DNA from: Aestuariispira ectoiniformans
GTDB taxonomy: Bacteria > Pseudomonadota > Alphaproteobacteria > UBA8366 > Aestuariispiraceae
Length of the DNA stretch: 64,000 nt
Assembly: GCF_025136295.1 (NCBI RefSeq)
Contig: NZ_CP062788.1
Location: 3,117,588-3,181,587, forward strand
Direction: 5' to 3'
Shown piece by piece: positions 6,761 through 15,950 of the stretch. Below the pieces are notes generated by a model that searched no databases, was not told the origin of the DNA, and saw only the letters and a list, made by a program, of their open reading frames with translations. Within the stretch, counting starts at the first letter, position 1, and the number at the start of each line of letters is the position of its first letter. The translations under genes were made by a program, and so were the position numbers.

Positions 6761-9181
6761 CTATCCCCGCATGCGGTCGGCCTGCGGGTCGAACAACGGT
6801 TCATTGATCAGGGTCGCATCGCACATATCGCCCAGAATTTCGATCTGTACGGCCTGCCCATCTTCCACCAGCTCTATCGGCAGGAAACCGAGGGCAACCG
6901 ACTTTTGCGCGAAATGGGCGTAACCGCCGGAGGTCACGAAACCAACCACCTGGCCGTCATGCCAGATCGGTTCGTCACCCCAGACATCCGCGCCTTTATC
7001 ATCCACAACAAAGGTGCAAAGCCTGCGTGACGGGCCACTTTCCTTCTCGGCAATTGCGGCCTCCTTACCAATGAAGTCCACCGGCTTGTTATAGGCCATA
7101 AAACGGTCCATGCCGGTTTCCATCGGCATGTAGTCCGGTCGGAATTCCCGGTTCCAGGAACCAAAGCCTTTTTCCAGACGCAGGCTCATCATTGCACGCA
7201 TGCCAAACGGACGCAGGCCCAGGTCCCTGCCGGCCTCTTCCAGGATGTAATAGAGCGCGATCTGCTCTTCCGTCGGAACGTAGATTTCATATCCAAGGTC
7301 TCCAGTGTAGGAAACCCGCTGTACCAGCGCATGGCAGGTGCCAATATCCATTTCCTTGATGTCCAGGAATTTGAAGACTTCCGCAGACACGTCCTCAAAG
7401 GCCACACGGGCAAGCAGGTCCCGCGCGCGGGGTCCGGCAATCTGGAAACCGATGCGCCGGGTGGAGATATTTTCCACCGTTACGCTGCCATCTTCCGGCA
7501 GGTGCCTTTCAAACCAGCGCATATGAATGGCCTGCATACCGAAGGATGCCGTTACCATAAACTCGGTTTCCGAAAGGCAGGACACGGTGAAATCACCCAA
7601 TAGTTTGCCTTTCGGACTCAACATCGGATTCAGGGCCAGACGGCCGGGTTTCGGGATACGCCCCGCCATGATCCGGTCCAGCCAGGCCCGTGCGCCCTCG
7701 CCTTTCACCAGATATTTGCCAAAATTGTGGACTTCGTTGATCCCCACCGCCTCACGAACAGCGCGGCATTCCTGGCCTACGGCCTCAAAGGCATTGCTTC
7801 GGCGGAAGCTGGGGGTTTCCTCCAGCGGGTCGCCCTCCAGCGCAAAGTAATTAACTGCCTCCATACCAAAGGCCGCACCGAAGACCGCACGCTGCTCCTT
7901 CCAGATGCCATAGGCGGGCGTTGTCTGATGCGGGCGCGCCACTGGCAGTTCCTCGTTGGGATAGGAGACGGAGAAACGGCGCTGATAGTTTTCCTTCACC
8001 TTGGCGCGGGTGTAACCGGGCGTGATCCAGTCCCCGAAGCGGGAAACATCCATGGCAAAGACATCACGCGAGGGTTCCCCCTCGATCATCCATTCGGCCA
8101 AGGTCAGACCAACCCCACCGCCCTGGCTGAAGCCCGCCATAACAGCGCAGGCCGACCAGTAGTTCTTGAGGCCGGGCACAGGGCCGACCAGCGGGTTACC
8201 GTCGGGAGCGAAGGTGAACGGACCGTTGATAACCGTCTTGATCCCCGCACGCGCCAATACCGGGAAACGGTCAAAAGCAAAGGCCAGAGAATCCCCGATC
8301 CGGTCCAGATTGTTATTCAGCAGTTCATGACCGAAATCCATGGGCGTGCCGCGTTCGGCCCAGGGATCGCATTGCTGCTCATAAAAGCCGATACAGATGC
8401 CTTTGCCTTCCTGACGCAGATAACTTTCGCCCTCCGGGTCCATCACGTGAGGTAACTCCCGACCCAACTCATAAACCTCAGGCGTGGATTCTGTGATCAG
8501 ATACTGGTGCTCCATGGGATGCAGCGGCAGATAGACACCGGCCATCGCCCCCAGTTCACGCGCCCAGAGACCGCCCGCATTGACCACATGTTCCGCAATC
8601 ACCGTTCCCTGTTCGGTAACCACTTCCCAGGAACCGTCGGGCTGCTGGTTCGTCTCCAGGACCGGGTTACGGAGAATGATCTCGGCCCCGGCCATTTTGG
8701 CCGCCTTGGCATAGGCATGGGTTGTACCCGACGGATCAAGGTGACCGTCCAGCGGATCATAAAGCGCGCCCAAAATGCCGTCAGTATTGGTGATCGGGGA
8801 AAGTTTCTTAATCTCGTCCGGGCCGATAATTTCGGTATCGAGGCCCATATAACGATGTTTGGCCCGTTCCGCCTTCAGGAAATCCATGCGTTCCGGCGTG
8901 CCCGCCAGGGTGACACCGCCTACATGGTGCAGCCCGCAAGACAGCCCGGTTATCTCCTCCAACTCCTTATAAAGGCGGATGGTATAACCTTGGAGGGCGG
9001 CCATATTGGTGTCGGCGTTCAATGTGTGGAAGCCGCCCGCCGCATGCCAGGTCGACCCGGATGTCAGTTCCGACCTTTCGATCAGCATGACATCGGTCCA
9101 TCCCAGCTTGGTGAGATGATACAAAACGCTGCATCCAACAACGCCACCGCCGATCACCGCAACCCGGACATGTGATTTCAT
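6761..9181 (-). CDS. Dimethylglycine/sarcosine dehydrogenase-like flavoprotein (FAD + GcvT domains)
   Basis: An 806-residue two-domain enzyme of the DMGDH/SARDH family: N-terminal FAD-dependent DAO domain, C-terminal GcvT-like aminomethyltransferase domain (from about residue 430). The Rossmann motif VIGGGVVGCS is at 9-18. The covalent-flavin histidine motif SGSTWHAAG is present (His46). The family oxidatively removes N-methyl groups from dimethylglycine, sarcosine or related amines and passes the one-carbon unit to tetrahydrofolate. It follows the MttB-family gene by 36 bases and is probably co-transcribed. The exact substrate cannot be read from the sequence; dimethylglycine, sarcosine or another N-methyl compound are all possible. 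Confidence 0.85.
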   Translation of the reverse strand: MKSHVRVAVIGGGVVGCSVLYHLTKLGWTDVMLIERSELTSGSTWHAAGGFHTLNADTNMAALQGYTIRLYKELEEITGLSCGLHHVGGVTLAGTPERMDFLKAERAKHRYMGLDTEIIGPDEIKKLSPITNTDGILGALYDPLDGHLDPSGTTHAYAKAAKMAGAEIILRNPVLETNQQPDGSWEVVTEQGTVIAEHVVNAGGLWARELGAMAGVYLPLHPMEHQYLITESTPEVYELGRELPHVMDPEGESYLRQEGKGICIGFYEQQCDPWAERGTPMDFGHELLNNNLDRIGDSLAFAFDRFPVLARAGIKTVINGPFTFAPDGNPLVGPVPGLKNYWSACAVMAGFSQGGGVGLTLAEWMIEGEPSRDVFAMDVSRFGDWITPGYTRAKVKENYQRRFSVSYPNEELPVARPHQTTPAYGIWKEQRAVFGAAFGMEAVNYFALEGDPLEETPSFRRSNAFEAVGQECRAVREAVGINEVHNFGKYLVKGEGARAWLDRIMAGRIPKPGRLALNPMLSPKGKLLGDFTVSCLSETEFMVTASFGMQAIHMRWFERHLPEDGSVTVENISTRRIGFQIAGPRARDLLARVAFEDVSAEVFKFLDIKEMDIGTCHALVQRVSYTGDLGYEIYVPTEEQIALYYILEEAGRDLGLRPFGMRAMMSLRLEKGFGSWNREFRPDYMPMETGMDRFMAYNKPVDFIGKEAAIAEKESGPSRRLCTFVVDDKGADVWGDEPIWHDGQVVGFVTSGGYAHFAQKSVALGFLPIELVEDGQAVQIEILGDMCDATLINEPLFDPQADRMRG

Positions 9182-9217
9182 TTTCAGTTAACTCCCAGAC
9201 TTAAGCTCTTGATATTG

Positions 9218-10777
9218 TTAAAAATCGGTCGGCACGCCGCCTTCTGCCTTACGACGGGTGACAAAGTCATCCAGCTCTTCCCGGATTCCGGGGTCCAAGG
9301 GCGGCGCCTCATATTGGTCCAGCGCTTTCTTATAGAGTTCGTTGGCACGTTGGGTGGCGTCCCGGCCCCCGTCCAGTTCCCATGTTTCGAAATTGCGCCA
9401 ATCGGAAATCAACGGTTCGTAGAAGGCATCCTTGTAGCGTTCCTGGGTATGGGCCGTGCCAAAGTAATGACCGCCCGGCCCGACATCACGCACCGCATCA
9501 AGTGCCAGCGTCGCGTCATTGACCTCGATCGGCTTCATGTATTCGGCCATCTGCTGCAGCAGATCAATATCGATCATGAATTTCTCAAAGCTGGCGGTCA
9601 GGCCCCCTTCCATCCATCCGGCACCATGTTTCAGGATATTGGCTCCGCCCATCAATGCGCCCCAAAGCGACATCACGCTTTCATAGGCCGCCTGCGCATC
9701 CACCGCATTGGAGGCGTTTGTGTTGGATGACCGGTAAGGCAAATTGTAACGTCGCGCCAACTGCCCGCCGATCTGTGCCGCACGGACATATTCCGGCGTA
9801 CCGAAAGCAGGCGAACCCGTCTTCATATCCACATTGGAGGTAAATCCACCGTAAACCGCGGGCGATCCCGGCCGGACAATCTGTGTGAAGGCAATCCCGG
9901 CCAGCGCCTCGGCATTTTGCTGTGCCAGCGCACCGGCAATTGTCACCGGCGCCATTGCCCCGGAAAGCGTGAAGGGCGTCAGGATCACCACCTGATTTCG
10001 GCTGCTCATCTCAATAATGCCCTGCATCATCGGGTTATCGAGGCGCAACGGTGAACTGGAGTTGATCACCGTGATCAGGCTCGGCTCTTCGCTCAACTGC
10101 TCTTCGCTGATCCCGCGGGCGATCCGGACGATTTCCAACGCATCCAGGTTCCGCTCCTTACCCAGGGAATAGGCATGGAAAACCTTGTCCCCCATCGTCG
10201 CGAAATCATAGAGGCAATCCAGATGGCGGGTTGCGGGCGGCAGGTCTACCGGCTCCACCGAGTAACCGCCATGCAGATGAATGATGTTGAAGAACTGCGC
10301 CAGCTTGATGAATTTTCGGAAATCTTCCTGATTGCCGCGGCGGCGGCCCTTATCCAGATCCGAACAGTTCGGCGCACTGGCGACCGGGCAAAAGGCCATG
10401 ATATTGCCGCCAATCTTCAGATTCCGTTCGGGATTACGCGAATGCAATGTGAATCCACTCGGGGCCTTGGCAACCAGCTCCTCAATCATCCCGCGGTCGA
10501 AACGGACACGTTCACTGCCCGGCTTCACATCGGCACCTGCCGCCCTGTAGCGTTCCACCGCTTCCGGCAGCAGGACTTCAATCCCGACCTCTTCCAGGAT
10601 CGTCATGGAGGCATCGTGTATCTTTTCGATGGCCTCCTCGTCGACAATTTCAATCGGACGGTAGGGGTTCACCAGATTGTTGTTCCACGGAAGCTGGTGG
10701 ATGCTGTGATCGACAGCCTTGGCGGCGTGACCACCCCCGCGCCTGCGACGCCCCCGGCGTTCTGCGTGTTCCGTCAT
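9218..10777 (-). CDS. MttB-superfamily methyltransferase, non-pyrrolysine type
   Basis: A 519-residue member of the trimethylamine methyltransferase (MttB) superfamily. The reading frame is continuous with no internal amber codon, so it is the non-pyrrolysine group. That group includes glycine-betaine and proline-betaine demethylases (MtgB) that move a methyl group to a corrinoid protein. Family blocks visible include NNLVNPYRPIEIVDEEAIEK, ASMTILEEVGIEVL, the GPGGHYFGTAHT motif and C-terminal REELDDFVTRRKAEGG. The N terminus has an Arg/Gly-rich tail (RRGRRRRGGG). SD GGGAGGTGG precedes the ATG. No corrinoid protein or tetrahydrofolate methyltransferase gene is adjacent. It heads the unit with the flavoprotein gene. 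Confidence 0.87.
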   Translation of the reverse strand: MTEHAERRGRRRRGGGHAAKAVDHSIHQLPWNNNLVNPYRPIEIVDEEAIEKIHDASMTILEEVGIEVLLPEAVERYRAAGADVKPGSERVRFDRGMIEELVAKAPSGFTLHSRNPERNLKIGGNIMAFCPVASAPNCSDLDKGRRRGNQEDFRKFIKLAQFFNIIHLHGGYSVEPVDLPPATRHLDCLYDFATMGDKVFHAYSLGKERNLDALEIVRIARGISEEQLSEEPSLITVINSSSPLRLDNPMMQGIIEMSSRNQVVILTPFTLSGAMAPVTIAGALAQQNAEALAGIAFTQIVRPGSPAVYGGFTSNVDMKTGSPAFGTPEYVRAAQIGGQLARRYNLPYRSSNTNASNAVDAQAAYESVMSLWGALMGGANILKHGAGWMEGGLTASFEKFMIDIDLLQQMAEYMKPIEVNDATLALDAVRDVGPGGHYFGTAHTQERYKDAFYEPLISDWRNFETWELDGGRDATQRANELYKKALDQYEAPPLDPGIREELDDFVTRRKAEGGVPTDF

Positions 10778-10877
10778 ATTCCACCTCCCGATAAGTCGAC
10801 GGGCTCTCGCCCGCGTGGTTATTTCTCCCTTTCCCTCTGGCTTACGCCTGTTTCTTGGAGGCAGCCCTCCCCAATTT

Positions 10878-10903
10878 CGACTATGAATGTGTCGTTTTCG
10901 ACA
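10878..10903. promoter_or_regulatory. CGAC direct repeat, 21-bp spacing, upstream of mttB-like gene
   Basis: On the plus strand TTTCGACT (core at 10878) and TTTCGACA (core at 10899) are exactly 21 bp apart, about 100 bases upstream of the methyltransferase start. The same spacing and core occur upstream of the DddP-like gene and between the two regulator genes. AraC-family regulators typically bind direct repeats of this period. Assignment to the AraC-type regulator at 17737 is inference. Confidence 0.45.
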
Positions 10904-10926
10904 TCACGGCGCAAAAACGCAGTCTA

Positions 10927-12156
10927 TCACGTGACCAGCCAATCGGTCTCAAACGGATAGCTTGATAAAACACGGATACCGGTTTCGGTGATCAGAACCT
11001 GTTCTTCCAGTTTGACCCCCTCACCCCCATCGCGATGCCCGATATAGCTTTCCACGCAAAGGGTCATGCCCGGCAGGATCACGCCATCATAACCGCCCTT
11101 TTCATAGTCTTCCGGATAAGCGATTTTCGGATATTCGTCGCAAAGGCCGACACCATGGGCGACAACACTGTAGCGGTTACCGATAAAGGCGTCGGAGAGC
11201 TGAAAGCTCTTTTCCGCAAACTCCCGGAACCCCATGCCGGGTTTGAGGATTTCCATATTGTATTGGATCTGTTCGTAGGCCAGTTGGTATCGCGCCTTCT
11301 GTTCGGCACTCGGCTGCCCGTCGCCACATAGAAATGCCCGGGAGATATCCGCGCAATAACCGAACGGCCCGATCAGGTCGGTGTCATAACTGACCAGCTC
11401 CCCTGCCTGGATCGGCCGGTGGGAGGCCTCCTGGAACCAGGGGTTGGTGCGCGCACCGCTGCTCAGCAACCGTGTCTCGATCCACTCTCCGCCCCGGGCA
11501 ATGTTCTCCTGATGCATCAGGGACCAAAGCTCGATCTCCGTCATGCCGGGGCGCACCGCCTTGTGCATGCGGTCCATGGCCGCCTCACAGGTATCAACCG
11601 CCGCCTGCATGCATTTCAGTTCTTCTTCGGATTTAATTGACCTGGCGATTTCCAAAGGTTCCTGGCCATCCAGAACCGTAAGCCCCTGGATTTGCAGTTC
11701 CGCAACAGCTTCGTGATGCAGGCGGTCGATGCCGATCCGGCGGCTTCCACCACCATGGGCATGTATCAGGTCCGCCGTTTCCCGGGCAAAGGCCTTGCAT
11801 TGTTCCGATAACCGCTCCCCCGCCTCGAAATAGAATAAGGGCTTGCCGGGGCGCACCTCATCCACGGTACCGACGCCATTGGAAATATGCTCGCAGCTAT
11901 GGAAATCAAATAGCACCACCGGGCCATCGGCAGGAACAAAGGCGTATCGTGCGGGGTTATGCAGCGTCCAGACCTGCATGTTGGACGTGTCGGTGGCATA
12001 ACGGATATTCAGTGGGTCAAACAGCAAAACGGCGGCCATATCACGCCGCCGAAGTTCCTGTCGGACCCGTTCCAGCCGGTATTGCCGGACCGCGGTCATG
12101 TCGATACCGTGAGATGGAGGATAGCGGAAGTCTTCCGCAGAAACATAGCTGGTCAT
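10927..12156 (-). CDS. dddP: DddP-like M24-family protein, candidate DMSP lyase
   Basis: A 409-residue protein of the M24 (creatinase/aminopeptidase-fold) family, close to DddP, which cleaves dimethylsulfoniopropionate to dimethyl sulfide and acrylate. DddP-type blocks are present: LLFDPLNIRYATDTSNMQVW, GGEWIETRLLSSGARTNPWF and HGVGLCDEYPKIAYP. The six metal ligands (D258, D260, D270, H334, E369, E384) and the presumed catalytic Asp340 are all present. Each sits exactly 37 residues before the number I recall for Ruegeria lacuscaerulensis DddP (295, 297, 307, 371, 406, 421, 377). It is shorter than that protein at the N terminus. A related peptidase or creatinase activity on another substrate remains possible. 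Neighbouring methyltransferase and flavoprotein genes fit methylated-onium catabolism. Confidence 0.72.
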   Translation of the reverse strand: MTSYVSAEDFRYPPSHGIDMTAVRQYRLERVRQELRRRDMAAVLLFDPLNIRYATDTSNMQVWTLHNPARYAFVPADGPVVLFDFHSCEHISNGVGTVDEVRPGKPLFYFEAGERLSEQCKAFARETADLIHAHGGGSRRIGIDRLHHEAVAELQIQGLTVLDGQEPLEIARSIKSEEELKCMQAAVDTCEAAMDRMHKAVRPGMTEIELWSLMHQENIARGGEWIETRLLSSGARTNPWFQEASHRPIQAGELVSYDTDLIGPFGYCADISRAFLCGDGQPSAEQKARYQLAYEQIQYNMEILKPGMGFREFAEKSFQLSDAFIGNRYSVVAHGVGLCDEYPKIAYPEDYEKGGYDGVILPGMTLCVESYIGHRDGGEGVKLEEQVLITETGIRVLSSYPFETDWLVT

Positions 12157-12245
12157 GACGCCTCCCTGATCCTGAAACGCCGTTGCAATCCGGGCCCCAG
12201 GTCTGCGCCTTTCTATGGCCCCTTATCCCTCGACCCTACGCCTCT

Positions 12246-12297
12246 ATAATACCCTTCCTATGCTTGAAATCGACATGACTTATTCGCGGACCGACAT
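12246..12297 (-). promoter_or_regulatory. Putative activator-dependent promoter of the dddP-like gene
   Basis: On the minus strand a good -10 (TATTAT, 12246-12251) lies about 90 bases upstream of the start. Seventeen bases further up, the -35 position is a poor GTCGAT that overlaps a direct repeat of CGACAT on the plus strand (12271-12276 and 12292-12297, 21 bp apart). A weak -35 overlapped by a half-site is what an AraC-family class II activator site looks like. The 150-base gap to tdh holds nothing else obvious. Confidence 0.5.
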
Positions 12298-12306
12298 TCG
12301 CGTCAC

Positions 12307-13335
12307 TCAGGCGGCCCAGTCCAGGATGACCTTGCCGGACTGGCCGGAATTCATGGCAGCAAAGCCTTTTTCATAGTCATCAATCGGGAAGTGATGGGTC
12401 AGCACCGGCGAAAGGTCCAACCCGCTCTGCAGCATGGCGATCATCTTATACCAGGTCTCATACATTTCCCGGCCATAGATGCCTTTGATATGAAGCCCCT
12501 TGAAGATGACATCATCCCAGTTGATGGCACATTCCTTCGGCGGAATGCCCAACAGCGCCACGTTGCCACCGTTGTTCATCTGGTGCAGCAGGTCCCGCAG
12601 GGCCTGCGGGTTGCCGGACATTTCCATGCCCACGTCAAAGCCTTCCTCCATACCCAGTTCCTGCATGGCTTCCGGGGTGCTGCTTGTCGAGACATTCACC
12701 GCCTTGGTCGCCCCCATCCGGCGCGCCAGGTCCAGACGATATTCATTCACGTCCGTGATCACGATGTGCCGCGCACCGACAAATCGGGCAATGGCCACCG
12801 CCATCACACCAATCGGACCGGCCCCGGTAATCAGCACATCCTCGCCCACCAGATCAAAAGACAGCGCGGTATGGGCCGCATTGCCCAAGGGGTCCAGGAT
12901 CGCCGCCTGATCATCGGTGATGTTATCGGGGATGTGATAGGCATTCGACGCCGGGATCACCAGATATTCCGCAAAGCTGCCGGGGCGGTTCACGCCGACA
13001 CCCTTTGTATTGCGGCATAAATGCTGACGGCCCGCACGGCAATTGCGGCAATAGCCACAGGTGATGTGTCCTTCGCCGGAGACGCGCTCGCCGATCTTGA
13101 AGCCGGAAACAGCCTCGCCGACGGCTTCAATCGTGCCGACGAACTCATGGCCGACCACCATGGGCACGGGAATGGTACGCTGCGCCCAGTCATCCCAGTT
13201 ATAAATATGGAGATCCGTGCCACAGATGGCTGATTTGCGGACCTTGACCAGAACATCATTGGGGCCGATTTCCGGTTTGGGAACATCCTGCTTCCAAAGG
13301 CCGACCGCGTCTTCCGCTTTCACCAAAGCTTTCAT
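12307..13335 (-). CDS. tdh: L-threonine 3-dehydrogenase
   Basis: A 342-residue zinc-dependent medium-chain dehydrogenase that oxidises L-threonine to 2-amino-3-ketobutyrate with NAD+. The catalytic zinc site is visible as Cys38 (ICGTDLHIY) and His63-Glu64 (VVGHEF). The structural zinc cysteines lie in [15 protein letters not shown] and the Rossmann motif is GAGPIGVMA. The family signature [20 protein letters not shown] is complete. I start it at ATG 13335 ([10 protein letters not shown]), with GAGGAG eight bases upstream, not at the in-frame TTG five codons earlier. It follows kbl by 11 bases, forming the standard threonine-to-glycine operon. Confidence 0.96.
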   Translation of the reverse strand: MKALVKAEDAVGLWKQDVPKPEIGPNDVLVKVRKSAICGTDLHIYNWDDWAQRTIPVPMVVGHEFVGTIEAVGEAVSGFKIGERVSGEGHITCGYCRNCRAGRQHLCRNTKGVGVNRPGSFAEYLVIPASNAYHIPDNITDDQAAILDPLGNAAHTALSFDLVGEDVLITGAGPIGVMAVAIARFVGARHIVITDVNEYRLDLARRMGATKAVNVSTSSTPEAMQELGMEEGFDVGMEMSGNPQALRDLLHQMNNGGNVALLGIPPKECAINWDDVIFKGLHIKGIYGREMYETWYKMIAMLQSGLDLSPVLTHHFPIDDYEKGFAAMNSGQSGKVILDWAA

Positions 13336-13346
13336 CGCCCGTCTCC

Positions 13347-14555
13347 TCAAATAACGTTCATTTCGCGCCCGACCTTTTCAAAGGCGGCCAGAGCGCGATT
13401 GACATGGTCTTCGGTCAGCGCCGCCGACATCTGGGTACGGATGCGCGCCTGCCCCATGGGCACGACCGGATAGGAGAAACCGATCACATAGACACCTTCC
13501 TGATAAAGGCGCGCCGCCATATCCTGCGCCAGTTTGGCATCGCCCAGCATCACCGGGATGATCGGGTGATCACCCGGAACAAGCGTAAAGCCGAGCTTCT
13601 CCATCCCGGCCCGGAAGGCCTTGCCATTGGCAGACAGCTGTTCGCGCCAGGCGGCCCCCTCGGCGGTATCCAGCATATCCAGCACCTTGATCGAGGTCGC
13701 CGCGATCACCGGAGCCAGCGTATTGGAGAAAAGATAGGGCCGTGAGCGTTGACGCAGCCAGGTCACGATTTCCTTCGATGCCGCAGTATAGCCGCCGCTC
13801 GCACCGCCCAGGGCCTTTCCGAGCGTACCGGTGATGATATGGACGCGGTCCTGCACACCCCAATATTCCGGCGTGCCGCGCCCGGTCGGACCGGTAAAGC
13901 CTACGGCGTGGCTGTCATCCACCATGACCAAGGCGTCATATTTCTCCGCCAGATCGCAGATCGCGGGCAAATTGGCGATAATGCCATCCATGGAAAAGAC
14001 ACCATCGGTCGCAATGATCCGGAAGCGTGCGTCCTGCGCCTGTTTCAGGCAATCCTCCAAGGCAGCCATATCGTTATTGGCATAGCGATAACGCTTGGCC
14101 TTACAAAGTCTCACACCGTCAATGATGCTGGCATGGTTGAGCGCATCGGAGATGATTGCATCTTCCTCGCCCAGCAGGGTTTCAAACAGTCCCGCATTGG
14201 CATCAAAGCAGGAGGAATAGAGGATCGTGTCTTCCGTGCCCAGAAACTTGCTGATCCGGGCCTCCAGGTCTTTATGAATATCCTGCGTACCACAGATGAA
14301 ACGCACCGACGACAGACCAAACCCGTATTTCTCCAGCGCTTGCTTGCCCGCCTCGATCAGGGCCGGATGACCGGACAGCCCCAGATAGTTATTGGCGCAA
14401 AGGTTGATCTCGTCGCTGGGCTGACCCGGCTCTTTCGCCTCCACATGGATTTCCGCCCCCTGCCGGGACGTAATAACCCGCTCGTCCTTGAACAGCCCCT
14501 GTTCCTTCAGGGTCTCGGCTTCACGATGCAGATGCGCCAGCAGCCCGGTACTCAT
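13347..14555 (-). CDS. kbl: 2-amino-3-ketobutyrate coenzyme A ligase
   Basis: A 402-residue PLP-dependent alpha-oxoamine synthase. It splits 2-amino-3-ketobutyrate with CoA to glycine and acetyl-CoA, the second step after Tdh. The PLP lysine lies in the [16 protein letters not shown] motif, and substrate/PLP contacts are seen in [23 protein letters not shown] 14555 has GGGAGGA eight bases upstream. A palindrome, GTTCATTATATTGAAC, sits 23 bases before the start and may be the operator of the XRE-cupin regulator encoded at 16836. The operon yields glycine and one-carbon precursors, which links it to the neighbouring methyl-compound genes. Confidence 0.96.
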   Translation of the reverse strand: MSTGLLAHLHREAETLKEQGLFKDERVITSRQGAEIHVEAKEPGQPSDEINLCANNYLGLSGHPALIEAGKQALEKYGFGLSSVRFICGTQDIHKDLEARISKFLGTEDTILYSSCFDANAGLFETLLGEEDAIISDALNHASIIDGVRLCKAKRYRYANNDMAALEDCLKQAQDARFRIIATDGVFSMDGIIANLPAICDLAEKYDALVMVDDSHAVGFTGPTGRGTPEYWGVQDRVHIITGTLGKALGGASGGYTAASKEIVTWLRQRSRPYLFSNTLAPVIAATSIKVLDMLDTAEGAAWREQLSANGKAFRAGMEKLGFTLVPGDHPIIPVMLGDAKLAQDMAARLYQEGVYVIGFSYPVVPMGQARIRTQMSAALTEDHVNRALAAFEKVGREMNVI

Positions 14556-14577
14556 AACAGATCCTCCCAATCAAAAA

Positions 14578-14593
14578 GTTCATTATATTGAAC
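14578..14593. promoter_or_regulatory. Candidate XRE-cupin operator upstream of kbl-tdh
   Basis: A 16-bp near-perfect palindrome, GTTCATTATATTGAAC (half-sites GTTCA and TGAAC, six-base centre), 23 bases upstream of kbl. Thirteen of its 16 bases recur in the same upstream position of the XRE-cupin gene (17445-17460). The position close to the start codon suggests repression. Confidence 0.5.
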
Positions 14594-14747
14594 ATTTGTT
14601 TCTTATCCTGTGTCAATGAAATTTTTGACAAATAAATTATAGAAGTCCGTCCTTGCTTGTGACGTCACATTCTGGTGACAACAGACAGGCCAGCCGATAA
14701 ACTGCAGACACAATTCCAAACGACGATTTCCCGTGAAAAGGACGACA

Positions 14748-15062
14748 ATGCCGGAAACACTGAATCTGTTTCTCATCGACCTCACCTATGTAAAGCCGGT
14801 TGAGGAGATTGATCCGTTGCTTGACGCGCATTACGCCTTTCTCGACCGGCAATATGCCGACGGCATTTTCCTGGCATCGGGACCGAAGGTCCCGCGGACG
14901 GGCGGTGCCATCATCGCCCGTGGCACGGATCGCGCGGCCCTGGAGGAAATTCTGACGCAAGACCCCTTCTTCCAGGCCAAGGTCGCAGAGTACACGGTTA
15001 CAGAATTCATTCCAAAACGACATGCCGTCTCTCTGCAGGAAGCGCTGACAGCAACCGATTGA
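14748..15062 (+). CDS. YciI family protein
   Basis: A 104-residue YciI-like protein (MPETLNLFLIDLTYVKPVEE). It has the conserved HYAFLDRQYADG, LASGPKVPRTGG and DPFFQAKVAEYTVTEFIPKR blocks of the family. The fold is ferredoxin-like; a His-Asp pair is usually conserved and the function is mostly unknown (some members are dechlorinating or hydrolytic). ATG 14748 with AAGGA upstream is preferred to the in-frame GTG five codons earlier. It is divergent from kbl and convergent with the solute-binding gene at 15097. Confidence 0.8.
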   Translation: MPETLNLFLIDLTYVKPVEEIDPLLDAHYAFLDRQYADGIFLASGPKVPRTGGAIIARGTDRAALEEILTQDPFFQAKVAEYTVTEFIPKRHAVSLQEALTATD

Positions 15063-15096
15063 TCAACACACTCTCCTGCAGGTAATCCCGGCAAAA

Positions 15097-15867
15097 TCAA
15101 TATGCCACAATCAGCCGGTCCAGGGCTCGAAGCCGGATTCTGTCCAGTTCTCCGCTTGCTGTCATTTCCTGCAGCACCGCATCCAACTTGGGCACCAGAT
15201 CCTTATTCCTGAGGGTCAGATAATGATAAAGCGGCACCGTATGCAACGGCTGCCCTACTCTATGGATACCGGCATTGGGGAAATCGACCGCGGCCGAGAC
15301 CAGCCCCGGCGCTTCGGCCACAACCACCACATCCACATAATCTCGTATAAGATATCGGAATAACTCGGGGATCGTTTTTCCAAATTGCCGCTTCATGCCC
15401 TCCGTCGCCTCTTTGGCGTAGCGGACCCCATAGCGCACGCCGACCCGGTATGATTTCAGGTCATCCCAGGACCGGATATCATCGCTTATGTCCAATGTCG
15501 TAAAGGCAACAGCAGTAAAATATGTAATCGGCGTGGAAACCGGCGTCAGGTTTGGATATTTTTTCTCTGTCCCGGCGATCCGGGCAATGTCACCGTCGGT
15601 CCGTTCCCTGTTGGCCTCCGTCAAGGCGCGTTTCCCCGGAACCCAACGGAATGTGACAGAGACACCGATACGACCATAGGCAACGACCAGAACATCCGCA
15701 GCGGTCTTGTGGATCAGATCATTCTCAATCCCGGAAAGGACCAATGATCTGCCACTTTCTGCAATGGCCGAAACACTTCCGCCCACCAGCAAGGCCAGCA
15801 TCCATGCGACAACCATAAGCACCCGGTATCTTGACCATATCATGAGCAGCAACTCGATAATCGTCAC
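15097..15867 (-). CDS. Periplasmic solute-binding protein, family 3-like (paralogue A)
   Basis: A 256-residue protein with an N-terminal hydrophobic export segment (VLMVVAWMLALLVGGSVSA) followed by a periplasmic binding fold of the amino-acid/polar-solute type. Recognisable pieces are RWVPGKRALTEANRERTDGD, SWDDLKSYRVGVRYGVRYA and the C-terminal LDAVLQEMTASGELDRIRLR. No permease or ATPase genes adjoin, so it may be an orphan receptor or feed a transporter elsewhere. It is clearly homologous to the next gene, so the pair arose by tandem duplication. The start is uncertain: GTG 15867 has an AGGGA site only a few bases away, and ATG 15843 is an alternative. Confidence 0.72.
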   Translation of the reverse strand: MTIIELLLMIWSRYRVLMVVAWMLALLVGGSVSAIAESGRSLVLSGIENDLIHKTAADVLVVAYGRIGVSVTFRWVPGKRALTEANRERTDGDIARIAGTEKKYPNLTPVSTPITYFTAVAFTTLDISDDIRSWDDLKSYRVGVRYGVRYAKEATEGMKRQFGKTIPELFRYLIRDYVDVVVVAEAPGLVSAAVDFPNAGIHRVGQPLHTVPLYHYLTLRNKDLVPKLDAVLQEMTASGELDRIRLRALDRLIVAY

Positions 15868-15950
15868 CTTCCCTGAGGATCAGCATAGCATAAACCACAC
15901 CGCCTCCTTTAACGGAGTTTCATGGAGGGCAGTCTTGCAAGTCACCTGTT

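Noticed and set aside
7727-8455. Long open frames antisense to the dehydrogenase and other genes
   Set aside because: They lie wholly inside well-supported genes, have no recognisable domains and show the composition expected of antisense frames in GC-rich coding DNA.
9218-10777. Pyrrolysine-containing trimethylamine methyltransferase
   Set aside because: The 519-codon frame is uninterrupted, with no in-frame amber codon, so it belongs to the non-pyrrolysine branch.
10927-12156. Ordinary Xaa-Pro aminopeptidase or creatinase
   Set aside because: The metal-site spacing fits the whole M24 family, but the LLFDPLNIRYATD, WIETRLLSSG and HGVGLCDE blocks fit DddP better. The alternative is kept open in the confidence score.
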